DNA of 8,418 nucleotides from Lachnospiraceae bacterium (GCA_017964055.1 JAGCSS010000386.1:1-8418), one strand, 5' to 3'; counted from the stretch's first letter, positions 1 to 6,576 are shown. Notes: generated from the letters alone by a model not told the origin. Numbers and translations are program-made.

Positions 1-630
1 GCTGCGACCCATGATGCGGCGCCGTCCCGGTATATAGAGTGCGATCGCTGCGGCTGCGGGCAGACAGTATCCGATGTAGGAGCTGATGCCCGGTTCCGAT
101 ACCAGAAGGTTGTATATGCCGTGCAGCGTAACGGAAAGCGAGAGAGCGCCGAACACTCCGGCAACAGTGAGCACCCGGAGCCTGCGCGCATCCGTGAGGA
201 TGATGACCAGCGCGAGGGCGCATACCAGATGCAGTACGCCCACCGACAGACCGCGTATCAGGATGTAGGTGAAATCGCCCGAACCCGATGAAAGCATGTA
301 GCAGCAGTTCTCAAACGTGGCAAAACCCAGCCCGACGCCTGTGGCGCAGATAAACAGCCTCCTGTCGCTCGGAAAGAATACGAACATGTAGAAGAGCAGC
401 GGCATCATCTTCATGATCTCCTCGACGACCGGCGAGTAATAGACGGATGCGGCAGCGGCATCGACACCCGAGACTCTGCCGAAGAACGCGCTGATATATG
501 CAGAGAGCAGGCATACTATCATGCCCGTGATGAACGATCCGACGAAACGCCTCGAAGCACGGTCGATAAACAGCAGTGAGATCAGAAGCGGTATCTCTAT
601 GCAGATAAGGATATTTTCGGAATAGATCAT
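1..630 (-). CDS. prsW: PrsW-family intramembrane glutamic protease (3' end outside window)
   Basis: Polytopic membrane protein; 210 residues are visible with no stop before the window edge, so the C-terminus is missing. B. subtilis PrsW is about this length, so little is probably lost. The family hallmarks are present in order: an EExxK motif (Glu70, Glu71, Lys74) at the start of a helix, GFATFEN (102-108), an Arg126/His134 pair within one helix, and a later His170 in HGIYN. In known PrsW proteins the conserved Glu and His residues form the active site, and the enzyme makes the first cut in a membrane-bound anti-sigma factor. About seven hydrophobic segments can be counted. The start is ATG at 628-630, preceded by a good GGAGG. 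It overlaps the stop of the upstream gene as ATGA, so translation is probably coupled. It is the fourth gene of an operon led by an ECF sigma factor, which fits a role in releasing that sigma factor; the link is inference. Related CAAX-type (Abi) membrane proteases also carry EE motifs, but the full motif set favours PrsW. Confidence 0.85.
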   Translation of the reverse strand, partial: MIYSENILICIEIPLLISLLFIDRASRRFVGSFITGMIVCLLSAYISAFFGRVSGVDAAAASVYYSPVVEEIMKMMPLLFYMFVFFPSDRRLFICATGVGLGFATFENCCYMLSSGSGDFTYILIRGLSVGVLHLVCALALVIILTDARRLRVLTVAGVFGALSLSVTLHGIYNLLVSEPGISSYIGYCLPAAAAIALYIPGRRRIMGRS

Positions 631-1469
631 AATGCCGCCTCCTTTTTTACGGGAGAGACCGCGGGAGTGCTGAGTGTGGTGTACGTGATATAGGATTCCG
701 TGAAAAATATCAGTGAAACCCAGCTGCAGAACTGCGGGAAAAAGTACATCGGCTCAGCGCTCATGTACATCGAGGAGAGCCCCCAGGCAAAGCAGACTGC
801 CGACATCGAGACGGCTGCGGCGGCATCGTCGGTCGTTTTTGAACGGACGATCTTTACGAACGCGTTGCACATAAGGGCAACGAGCATGGTGTACATGATA
901 ACGTAGCAGGCCGAATCGACTATGATGTTCAGAGGCTCGGGAAGAAAAGAGATCCAGCCTTCGACAACCGTTATACCCAGCGCAAAAGCGGCGAAGAAGA
1001 GCCATTCCGCCCTTCTGAAACCGCGGGAGAGCCTGACCGAACGAACGGCGTGGCAGCAGAAGTAGGCATAAGGGATGCCGGATATGATATCCTTTACGAC
1101 CTCGCCGCTCCACACTATCCAGAGGATAACGGATATGACCGCGAATATCGCGGCGCCGATAACCTCGAGCACTGCTTTCTTTCTGACATCCTTATAAATG
1201 ATCGCGAGAGCGGACGCAAACAGCAGGAACATGCCGATATCACCGACATCGTTCGCGCTGAAAGGAAAGCGGTAATCTTCGGTATCGAGCAGAACATGGA
1301 TCAGCCAGTAGGCCGCGGAGAAGAACGTGCACATCAGTCCGTAAGCCAGATAAAGGATACCTACACGGGCATGCGTCCTGTTAATGAAACGGAGTACCCT
1401 GAATACGAGATAACCGATCAGCAGGAGCGCGAATACATCCATCGCCGCGCGCATCACATCATTATTCAT
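627..1469 (-). CDS. Polytopic membrane protein of unknown function, sigma operon
   Basis: A 280-residue protein I do not recognise. It has about eight or nine hydrophobic segments, roughly at residues 8-27, 37-60, 76-92, 98-118, 122-142, 153-175, 178-204, 215-235 and 240-265. Short charged loops separate them. The basic ones (KDVRKK near 93-98, RSVRLSRGFRR near 143-153, KIVRSK near 205-210) are probably cytoplasmic. An acidic loop DTEDY follows helix 2. The C-terminal tail is short and ends in KKEAAL. No soluble catalytic domain, zinc-binding motif or kinase domain is visible. The start is ATG at 1467-1469, with AGGAG seven bases upstream, lying inside the end of the 43-residue peptide gene (8-nt overlap). 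Its stop overlaps the protease start by 4 nt. Its place between a sigma factor and a PrsW-type protease suggests a signal sensor, a sigma-factor tether or a protease partner; this is inference only. The layout resembles seven-helix sensor domains, but I cannot assign a family. Confidence 0.8.
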   Translation of the reverse strand: MNNDVMRAAMDVFALLLIGYLVFRVLRFINRTHARVGILYLAYGLMCTFFSAAYWLIHVLLDTEDYRFPFSANDVGDIGMFLLFASALAIIYKDVRKKAVLEVIGAAIFAVISVILWIVWSGEVVKDIISGIPYAYFCCHAVRSVRLSRGFRRAEWLFFAAFALGITVVEGWISFLPEPLNIIVDSACYVIMYTMLVALMCNAFVKIVRSKTTDDAAAAVSMSAVCFAWGLSSMYMSAEPMYFFPQFCSWVSLIFFTESYITYTTLSTPAVSPVKKEAAL

Positions 1470-1593
1470 GCTTTTTCTCCTTGTTCATATCACGGATACG
1501 TATGCAGAGAAGAGTAACGAGAACTCCGAAGGCAAATGCAAGTACGCCGAGCGTAATATAGCCTGCGGCGGAGCCGAGAAACAAAAATGTCAT
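1462..1593 (-). CDS. 43-residue single-helix membrane peptide
   Basis: A small gene found by reading the minus strand between the sigma factor and the polytopic protein. It begins with ATG at 1591-1593, has an AAAGGA ribosome site at 1600-1605 six bases upstream, and ends TAA at 1462-1464. The peptide starts MTFLFLGSAAG, continues as one hydrophobic helix to about residue 30, and ends in a charged tail (RIRDMNKEKKHE). The positive-inside rule puts the tail in the cytoplasm. It begins 26 nt after the sigma factor stop and overlaps the next gene by 8 nt, so it sits exactly where a small coupled gene would. There is no zinc-finger or other anti-sigma domain; the cytoplasmic tail is only about 13 residues. 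It could be a minimal sigma-factor restraint, a substrate or adaptor for the PrsW-type protease, or a subunit of the polytopic protein. Evidence for expression is the ribosome site, the packing and the clean membrane-peptide composition; homologues were not checked. Confidence 0.7.
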   Translation of the reverse strand: MTFLFLGSAAGYITLGVLAFAFGVLVTLLCIRIRDMNKEKKHE

Positions 1594-1606
1594 GATGATT
1601 CCTTTC

Positions 1607-1620
1607 ACGGGCATGCCCGT
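1607..1620. repeat. 14-bp perfect palindrome after the sigma gene
   Basis: The sequence acgggcatgcccgt equals its own reverse complement. It begins at the last base of the sigma factor stop codon and ends just before the ribosome site of the 43-residue peptide gene. As RNA it could form a 5-bp stem (ACGGG/CCCGT) with a CATG loop. No T-run follows, so it is not an intrinsic terminator; it might affect processing or translation between the two genes, or be chance. Confidence 0.5.
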
Positions 1621-2171
1621 TATGATTCAAAGCCCATCTCGATGAGCCTGGTTTTCAGTGATTCCTTGCCGCGCGCGATCAGATTGTAGACCTGCTTGCG
1701 GTTCTTTTTGAGCACATCCGCGACCTCATCCGCGGACATGTCCTCGAAGTATGTCAGGTACAGCGCCTGCCTGTATTCGGGATTGATCCTGCTCATGGCT
1801 TCGTAGAGCATCCGGGAGCGTTCGTCCTTTAAAAGCTCGGCATCGGGCACGCCGTTGTCTGCGGTGATCGCTTCATCCAGAGGAACAAAAAAGAAATGCT
1901 CGCGTCTGAGCTTTTTGTATGCGAGATTGCGTCCGATCGCGAAGAGCCAGGTCTTAAAGCTGCTCCTGCCCGAGAATGAGGCGGTTCCGGAAGCGATGAC
2001 GGCAAAAGCGTCGAGCATCAGCTCTTCGGCGTCCTCTATATTATGCAGAAATCCGTAGAGAAACAGTGTGAGGGGATCGCGGTACCGCTCGAGAAGTGTT
2101 CGAAGGTCAGCGTCGGCGGCAGAGTTGAGGTAACGGAGATAGACGGCCTCATCGGCCTCGCCTTTGGCCAT
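1620..2171 (-). CDS. ECF-type sigma-70 family RNA polymerase sigma factor
   Basis: A 183-residue sigma factor of ECF size with two conserved regions. Region 2 covers about residues 25-92, including FLHNIEDAEELMLDAF (41-56) and the promoter-melting/-10 recognition segment FKTWLFAIGRNLAYKKLRR (72-90). An acidic linker follows. Region 4 covers about 124-180: YRQALYLTYFEDMSADEVAD leads into the helix-turn-helix KKNRKQVYNLIARGKESLKTRL, which would bind the -35 box. There is no region 1.1 or 3, as expected for ECF factors. The start is ATG at 2169-2171 with a very strong GGAGGTGATT upstream. It is the first gene of a four-gene minus-strand operon with a one-helix peptide, a polytopic protein and a PrsW-type protease. 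Transcription appears to start from a housekeeping-type promoter at 2208-2236. No ECF-type autoregulatory promoter (AAC-type -35, CGT-type -10) was seen upstream. The target genes and the signal cannot be read from the sequence. The sigma family assignment is firm; the subgroup is not known. Confidence 0.92.
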   Translation of the reverse strand: MAKGEADEAVYLRYLNSAADADLRTLLERYRDPLTLFLYGFLHNIEDAEELMLDAFAVIASGTASFSGRSSFKTWLFAIGRNLAYKKLRREHFFFVPLDEAITADNGVPDAELLKDERSRMLYEAMSRINPEYRQALYLTYFEDMSADEVADVLKKNRKQVYNLIARGKESLKTRLIEMGFES

Positions 2172-2190
2172 TCAGAATCACCTCCCCGAC

Positions 2191-2219
2191 ATCATTTTAC
2201 ATGTATGATTGTAAATGAT
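2191..2219. promoter_or_regulatory. Inverted repeat over the sigma operon promoter (possible operator)
   Basis: Left arm ATCATTTTACA (2191-2201) and right arm TGTAAATGAT (2210-2219) are inverted copies apart from one extra T in the left arm, with an 8-bp centre. The repeat covers the -10 box and start site of the sigma operon promoter and lies outside the transporter promoter. A dimeric repressor bound here would block the sigma operon; alternatively the left arm and centre could form a small hairpin in the RNA. The regulator is unknown. Confidence 0.45.
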
Positions 2220-2236
2220 AGAGTATTGAAAATCAA
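2208..2236 (-). promoter_or_regulatory. Promoter of the sigma factor operon
   Basis: On the minus strand there is a -35 box TTGATT (2236-2231) and a -10 box TACAAT (2213-2208), separated by exactly 17 bp. They match the housekeeping consensus at 4/6 and 5/6 positions. Transcription would start near 2201, about 30 nt before the sigma start codon, leaving room for the strong GGAGGTGATT site. Its -35 box shares base 2231 with the -35 box of the divergent transporter promoter. Confidence 0.6.
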
Positions 2237-2253
2237 CAATTCATGAATATAAT
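2226..2253 (+). promoter_or_regulatory. Promoter of the MFS transporter gene
   Basis: A -35 box TTGAAA (2226-2231) and a perfect -10 box TATAAT (2248-2253) are separated by 16 bp. They match the housekeeping sigma consensus at 5/6 and 6/6. Transcription would start near 2260, giving a leader of about 64 nt before the transporter ATG. A 10-bp palindrome, gggatatccc, lies at 2262-2271 just after the start site and could be an operator. The two divergent -35 boxes together form TTGAaaaTCAA (2226-2236). Confidence 0.65.
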
Positions 2254-2261
2254 CTTTTTAT

Positions 2262-2271
2262 GGGATATCCC
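2262..2271. repeat. 10-bp palindrome at the transporter start site
   Basis: The sequence gggatatccc is its own reverse complement and sits at about +3 to +12 of the predicted transporter transcript. Its position suits a repressor site for the transporter only, since it is upstream of the sigma operon promoter. It is short enough to occur by chance. Confidence 0.3.
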
Positions 2272-2323
2272 GTGATTTCAGGCGGGACGGTCCAGCTAGA
2301 AAATGCAAAAGGGGTTGGGGTAA

Positions 2324-3649
2324 ATGGAGAAAAACACAAATACCGTAAAGGCTACGCCTCTGGGCGGAAAAGTCTGGTTCAACGCGATATTCTTCGGGCT
2401 GATCGGACAGATCGCGTGGATCGTTGAAAACATGTATTTCGCGACTTTCGCGCAGGATGTTTTCGCCAATTCCGGCAGGAGCGACATGTCGTACTGGGTC
2501 ACGACGCTGATGGTCATACTGTCTGCGGTGGCGGCTACCGCGACGACGATCTTTGCCGGCGCATGGTCCGACAGAGCGGGGAAGAGAAAGCCTTTCATAG
2601 CTTTCGGCTATATATTCTGGGGCATCACGATCATGCTCTTTGCGCTGCTACCGATGAAGGTTTCCTCGGGTTCGGTATTTATGGTGGCGGTGCTCATCAT
2701 ACTGTTCGACTGCATCATGACTTTTGCGGGCTCGACCTCTAACGACGCCGCGTTCAACGCGTGGGTGGCCGACAACACGGACGATACGAACAGGGGAAAG
2801 CTCAACGGCATCCTCTCGATACTTCCCGTGATCGCGGTGGTCATCGTGTTTGTGGGACTCGGCGGCCTGTACAATTCGGCAAATGAGAGCAATGCGCTCT
2901 TTTTCGTTGTGATCGGACTAATTCCGCTGGTTTCGGGCATCATCGCGCTTTTCCTGATAAAGGACGCAAAAGGCCTGAGCGCAGCCACGGCCGGTTCGCG
3001 GGATACGCTCGGCGATACCTTCTACGGCTTCAGGCGTGAGACGATACGCAGCAACAAAATGATGTATGTGACCCTGATCGCGGCCTGCCTTATAGGCACC
3101 GCGCAGCAGACATTCTATTCGTATCTGATCAATTTCCTGATCATCACTTTGGGACTCGGCGACGGCTTTGTGATCCCCATGGCGGTGATCATCCTCGGGA
3201 GCGCCGTGGTCACGGGCATTTTCGGATTCATGTATGACAAATACGGGCGCAGGAGATTTTATTTCCCCGTACTGCTCATGACCGTTATCGGCATACTTTC
3301 GTTCTACTGCATTCAGTATACCGAAGGCATGGCGCGCAGTCTCCTGCTGTATGTCGGCGGCATCGTGATGATGGGAGGTCTGCTCTCGCTCCTTGCGGCG
3401 CTCAACGCCAATTTCCAGGACAATATCCCCGCAGGCAGCGAAGGCAGGGTACAGGGCGTCAGGATGTGCTTTACCGTGCTGATCCCCATGATCATCGGCC
3501 CGATCATCTCCCTGATACTCGGACTGGATGCGATGGGCATCAACGGAAGCGATTTCGTGCCTCCCTTCAGCCTCTATGCGGCAGCTGCGATCGTTGCCTC
3601 GATCGCGGTGATCCCTGTAGCGGTGATCAGGCGCAGAGCGGCGAGATAA
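2324..3649 (+). CDS. MFS transporter (GPH/SLC45-like)
   Basis: A 441-residue inner-membrane transporter with about twelve helices in two halves. The loop between helices 2 and 3 has the MFS motif A form GAWSDRAGKRKPF (79-91), and its counterpart in the second half is FMYDKYGRRRF (302-312). The conserved segment after helix 4, AWVADNTDDTNRGKLNG (146-162), is echoed by DNIPAGSEGRVQG (366-378), as expected from the internal duplication of this superfamily. A charged central loop (about 213-246) separates the halves. The KRKPF motif and the N-terminal GQIAWIVENMYF segment resemble SLC45/GPH-type sugar-cation symporters, so a sugar or glycoside substrate is possible; this is inference and no substrate can be read. 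The start is ATG at 2324, preceded by a weak G-rich site (GGGGTTGGGG) rather than a canonical AGGAGG. It is transcribed alone from its own promoter, divergent from the sigma operon. No T-rich hairpin follows its stop, and the polA promoter begins 9 bp later. Confidence 0.85.
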   Translation: MEKNTNTVKATPLGGKVWFNAIFFGLIGQIAWIVENMYFATFAQDVFANSGRSDMSYWVTTLMVILSAVAATATTIFAGAWSDRAGKRKPFIAFGYIFWGITIMLFALLPMKVSSGSVFMVAVLIILFDCIMTFAGSTSNDAAFNAWVADNTDDTNRGKLNGILSILPVIAVVIVFVGLGGLYNSANESNALFFVVIGLIPLVSGIIALFLIKDAKGLSAATAGSRDTLGDTFYGFRRETIRSNKMMYVTLIAACLIGTAQQTFYSYLINFLIITLGLGDGFVIPMAVIILGSAVVTGIFGFMYDKYGRRRFYFPVLLMTVIGILSFYCIQYTEGMARSLLLYVGGIVMMGGLLSLLAALNANFQDNIPAGSEGRVQGVRMCFTVLIPMIIGPIISLILGLDAMGINGSDFVPPFSLYAAAAIVASIAVIPVAVIRRRAAR

Positions 3650-3657
3650 GCTCGGCA

Positions 3658-3686
3658 TTGCATTGTAATATCCGAAATGATATAAT
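3658..3686 (+). promoter_or_regulatory. Promoter of the polA-coaE-FtsA-like operon
   Basis: A -10 box TATAAT (3681-3686) matches the consensus perfectly. A weak -35 box TTGCAT (3658-3663) lies 17 bp upstream. Transcription would start near 3693, about 50 nt before the polA start. An imperfect inverted repeat, CATTGTAATATC (3661-3672) against GATATAATAACAATG (3679-3693), covers the promoter. No terminator for the transporter gene precedes it, so read-through into polA is possible. Confidence 0.55.
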
Positions 3687-3694
3687 AACAATGT

Positions 3695-3726
3695 ATGACT
3701 ATGCGTAAAAATGAAAAAATAGTCAT
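3695..3726 (+). repeat. 8-bp inverted repeat in the polA leader
   Basis: ATGACTAT (3695-3702) and ATAGTCAT (3719-3726) are perfect inverted copies with a 16-nt A-rich loop. The pair lies just after the predicted start of transcription and ends a few bases before the polA ribosome site. The stem is AT-rich and probably weak as RNA. It may be a protein-binding site, a 5' stabilising hairpin, or chance. It is not a terminator because no T-run follows. Confidence 0.45.
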
Positions 3727-3741
3727 TACACGGGGGCGGTT

Positions 3742-6576
3742 TTGGACAAATACCTATTGATCATAGACGGCTCGAGTCTCCTTACAACACAGTTCTTCGG
3801 GAACCTTCCGGCGGAAGTGATGTTCGCCAAGACGGACGAGGAGAAGGCCAAGTATTTTTATAAGATAATGCAGACATCGAAGGGCGTATACACAAATGCG
3901 GTCTTCGGTTTCGTGCGTTCTCTGATGACCATAATGAAAAACCAGAAGCCCGCGTACATCGCGGTCGCATGGGACATGAGCCGCAACACGTTCAGGCGCG
4001 AGCTGTATCCCGATTACAAGGCGAACAGGGGCGAGACCCTGCAGCCTCTCGGAGAGCAGTTCGGGCTTTGTCAGGATGTGCTGAGACGGCTCGGCATCAG
4101 GCAGTTCATGGATGAGAGATACGAGGCTGACGATTTCTGCGGCAGCCTTGCGGCGCGTTTTGAAAAGGATATTCCCGTGCGCATCATGACCAAGGACAAC
4201 GATTATCTCCAGCTGGTCACCGAGCGCACGAATCTGTGGATCATCCATTCCACCGCCAAAAAAACGGACGAACTCTACGCAAAATACAAGCTCCCGAAGG
4301 ACGGAAGCGCGGCGGACCGCAGCTTCCCGCTCAATCCCGAGCGTGTCGTTTCGGAGTTCGGAGTGGAGCCCGCATCCATCCCCGATCTGAAGGGACTTCA
4401 GGGTGATTCATCCGACAATATCAAGGGCGTTCCCGGCGTGGGACCCGCGACGGCCGTTGCCCTTATCGCGAAATACAAGACGGTCGAAGCGCTGTACGCG
4501 GCGCTCGAGGGGCTCGACGACAAGGAACTCAAAGCACTGGCCGCCTCATGGAAGGAGATCGGCATTTCACGCTCGCCGATCAACAATCTGCTGAAAACCG
4601 ACGAGCATGAGCTGGTGGGACGCGAGGCCGCATTCCTCAGCAAAAAGCTCGCGACGATCAAAAAAGACATAGATCTGGGAGACTTAACGCTCGAAGACCT
4701 GGCCGCGCATATCGACAGCGCTGCCGCCGCAGAGGTTTTTGACGAGCTGGAGTTCAAGTCCTTAAAGCCCGATTTCGGAACCGAAACTAAGGCTGTCTCG
4801 TCTATTGATTATAAGGTTACTTCGGATCTGTCCGAGATCGAGGAACTGGTGGGGAAACTCACCGCCGCGAGCGCGGACGGAGCGAGACATACAGGCACGC
4901 ATATCGGCATAGCGGCGCTCGGAGACGCTTCCGGTCTGATCGGTATTGCGCTGACGCTCAGCGGTGAGGAGCACCTCGTCATCAGGGCGGAGGGGTTTGT
5001 AAACGGCGCATATCTGCTCGATATGCTGACCAGGCTCGACGATTCCGGCGTATGTCTGGCGGGCTTTGACTTAAAGAGCTGTGTTAAGCTGGTCGGCTCG
5101 GAGGGCTTTATGGATGCGTTTGACGCGTCAGTTGCCGCGTATCTGCTCGATCCGCTGTCGGGTTCCTACGATCCCGCTTCGGTTTACCGTTTTGTGACCG
5201 GAGATGTGAGACCTTCCGCAAAGGATGTGCTCGGTAAACGCAGTGTCGGCGCTGCGTTCGGTGAGACTCCCGACGAGGTGATAAAGCTGGCGGTTTACGA
5301 GAGCGATTCGGCTTACCGCTGCTGCGGACCTTTGAGCGAGAGACTTAAGGAAAGCGGCATGGAGCGCATCTTTTACGATATCGAGATGCCGCTCGTATAT
5401 ACACTGGCTGGCATGGAGCGTGTCGGCGTGCTGGTAAGGCCCGACCTGCTCGAGAGCTTCGGAAAGAGCCTGACCGGCGACATCGAAAGGCTCGAGAACG
5501 AGATCTACGATTATGTCGGAGAGAAGTTCAATATCAATTCGCCCAAACAGCTGGGCATCATATTGTTTGAAAAACTGAGGCTTCCTCACGGGAAAAAGAC
5601 CAAGACCGGTTATTCGACATCGGCCGAGGTGCTCGAAGAGATCAAGATCGAGGATCCCGTTGTAGAGAAGATTCTCGATTACAGAAAACTGACCAAATTA
5701 AAGTCCACCTACGCGGACGGTCTGGGCGACTACATAGAGGCTGACGGCAGGATCAGGACCACCTTCAACCAGATGGTCACGGCGACGGGCAGGCTCTCTA
5801 GCACGGATCCCAATCTTCAGAATATTCCGATCAGGACGGAGCTCGGCAGAGAGCTCAGAAAGGTATTTGTCCCCGCGGACGGATGCCTGTTCGTGGACGC
5901 GGACTATTCGCAGATAGAGCTGAGGATACTTGCTTCGCTCTCCGGCGACGAGAAGCTGATCGCGGCCTACAGGGACGCGAAGGACATTCACCGCGCGACC
6001 GCAGCCGAGGTTTTCCACACTCCTTACGACGAGGTTACCCCGGAGCTCAGATCGCGCGCCAAGGCCGTTAATTTCGGCATTGTTTACGGCATCAGCTCCT
6101 TCGGGCTCAGCAACGGACTCGGCATTCCGATCAAGGAGGCCGAGAAATACATCGCGGATTATTTTGAGACTTATCCGCAGATAAAGACATATCTCGACGG
6201 ACTGGTAAAGACCGCGCGGGAGAAGGGCTACGCGGTTACGGGATTCGGCAGGAGACGTCCGATCCCCGAGCTTACATCGCAGAATTACATGCAGAGACAG
6301 TTCGGAGACCGTGTGGCAATGAACTCGCCCATACAGGGCACAGCAGCCGATATCATCAAGATCGCGATGATACATGTCGACGCGAGACTCAGACGCGAGC
6401 TGCCGGCGGCAAAGCTGGTGCTTCAGGTGCACGACGAGCTGCTTGTGGAGACACCCGCGGAGCTGGTTGACGAGGTCAAAAAGATACTTATCGAGGAAAT
6501 GCGGGGAGCGGCCGATATGGCGGTATCCCTTGAAGTTGGAATAGCGTCGGGACACGACTGGTACGAGGCGCACTGA
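3742..6576 (+). CDS. polA: DNA polymerase I
   Basis: Repair and Okazaki-fragment polymerase, 944 residues, longer than the usual 880-930. Residues 1-320 form the 5'-3' nuclease, with carboxylates Asp9, Asp78, Glu128, Asp130, Asp131, Asp152, Asp154, Asp222 and Asp225 and the helix-hairpin-helix GVPGVGPATA (229-238). Residues 350-540 keep the fold of the 3'-5' exonuclease but lack the first DxE pair (THIG there) and the Asp of the second motif (FDLKSC, 442-447); only Asp522 of the third remains, so proofreading is probably inactive. The polymerase domain is intact: TATGRLSSTDPNLQNIPIR (680-698), motif A DADYSQIELR with Asp721 and Glu726, motif B with Arg770, Lys774, Phe778 and Tyr782, and motif C VHDELLVE with His897 and Asp898. 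The start is TTG at 3742-3744 behind a G-rich site (GGGGGCGG); an in-frame stop at 3712 leaves no good upstream alternative and the protein begins where Pol I should. Two insertions, near 23-43 and 171-195, lengthen the nuclease domain. It leads coaE by 19 nt. Confidence 0.97.
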   Translation: MDKYLLIIDGSSLLTTQFFGNLPAEVMFAKTDEEKAKYFYKIMQTSKGVYTNAVFGFVRSLMTIMKNQKPAYIAVAWDMSRNTFRRELYPDYKANRGETLQPLGEQFGLCQDVLRRLGIRQFMDERYEADDFCGSLAARFEKDIPVRIMTKDNDYLQLVTERTNLWIIHSTAKKTDELYAKYKLPKDGSAADRSFPLNPERVVSEFGVEPASIPDLKGLQGDSSDNIKGVPGVGPATAVALIAKYKTVEALYAALEGLDDKELKALAASWKEIGISRSPINNLLKTDEHELVGREAAFLSKKLATIKKDIDLGDLTLEDLAAHIDSAAAAEVFDELEFKSLKPDFGTETKAVSSIDYKVTSDLSEIEELVGKLTAASADGARHTGTHIGIAALGDASGLIGIALTLSGEEHLVIRAEGFVNGAYLLDMLTRLDDSGVCLAGFDLKSCVKLVGSEGFMDAFDASVAAYLLDPLSGSYDPASVYRFVTGDVRPSAKDVLGKRSVGAAFGETPDEVIKLAVYESDSAYRCCGPLSERLKESGMERIFYDIEMPLVYTLAGMERVGVLVRPDLLESFGKSLTGDIERLENEIYDYVGEKFNINSPKQLGIILFEKLRLPHGKKTKTGYSTSAEVLEEIKIEDPVVEKILDYRKLTKLKSTYADGLGDYIEADGRIRTTFNQMVTATGRLSSTDPNLQNIPIRTELGRELRKVFVPADGCLFVDADYSQIELRILASLSGDEKLIAAYRDAKDIHRATAAEVFHTPYDEVTPELRSRAKAVNFGIVYGISSFGLSNGLGIPIKEAEKYIADYFETYPQIKTYLDGLVKTAREKGYAVTGFGRRRPIPELTSQNYMQRQFGDRVAMNSPIQGTAADIIKIAMIHVDARLRRELPAAKLVLQVHDELLVETPAELVDEVKKILIEEMRGAADMAVSLEVGIASGHDWYEAH

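Noticed and set aside
1050..1517. Plus-strand open frame of 155 codons across the polytopic membrane protein gene
   Set aside because: It is antisense to a well-supported gene, its predicted protein is highly charged with no domain, and it has no convincing ribosome site.
1607..1620. Intrinsic terminator between the sigma gene and the small peptide gene
   Set aside because: The palindrome gives only a 5-bp stem and there is no T-run; the genes are too closely packed for a terminator to be expected.
2172..2323. ECF-type autoregulatory promoter upstream of the sigma gene
   Set aside because: A TGAAATC-like element was seen on the minus strand near 2280, but no matching CGT-type -10 box lies at the right distance. 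The housekeeping-type promoter fits much better.
2918..3691. Minus-strand open frame of 257 codons inside the transporter gene
   Set aside because: It is a shadow of the transporter reading frame, rich in His, Asp and Arg, with no family signature.
3650..3741. Terminator of the transporter gene
   Set aside because: The inverted repeats here are AT-rich, overlap the polA promoter and leader, and no GC-rich stem with a following T-run was found.
5698..6573. Minus-strand open frame of 291 codons inside polA
   Set aside because: It lies antisense to the conserved polymerase motifs; its length follows from the codon bias of polA, and the protein has no recognisable fold.
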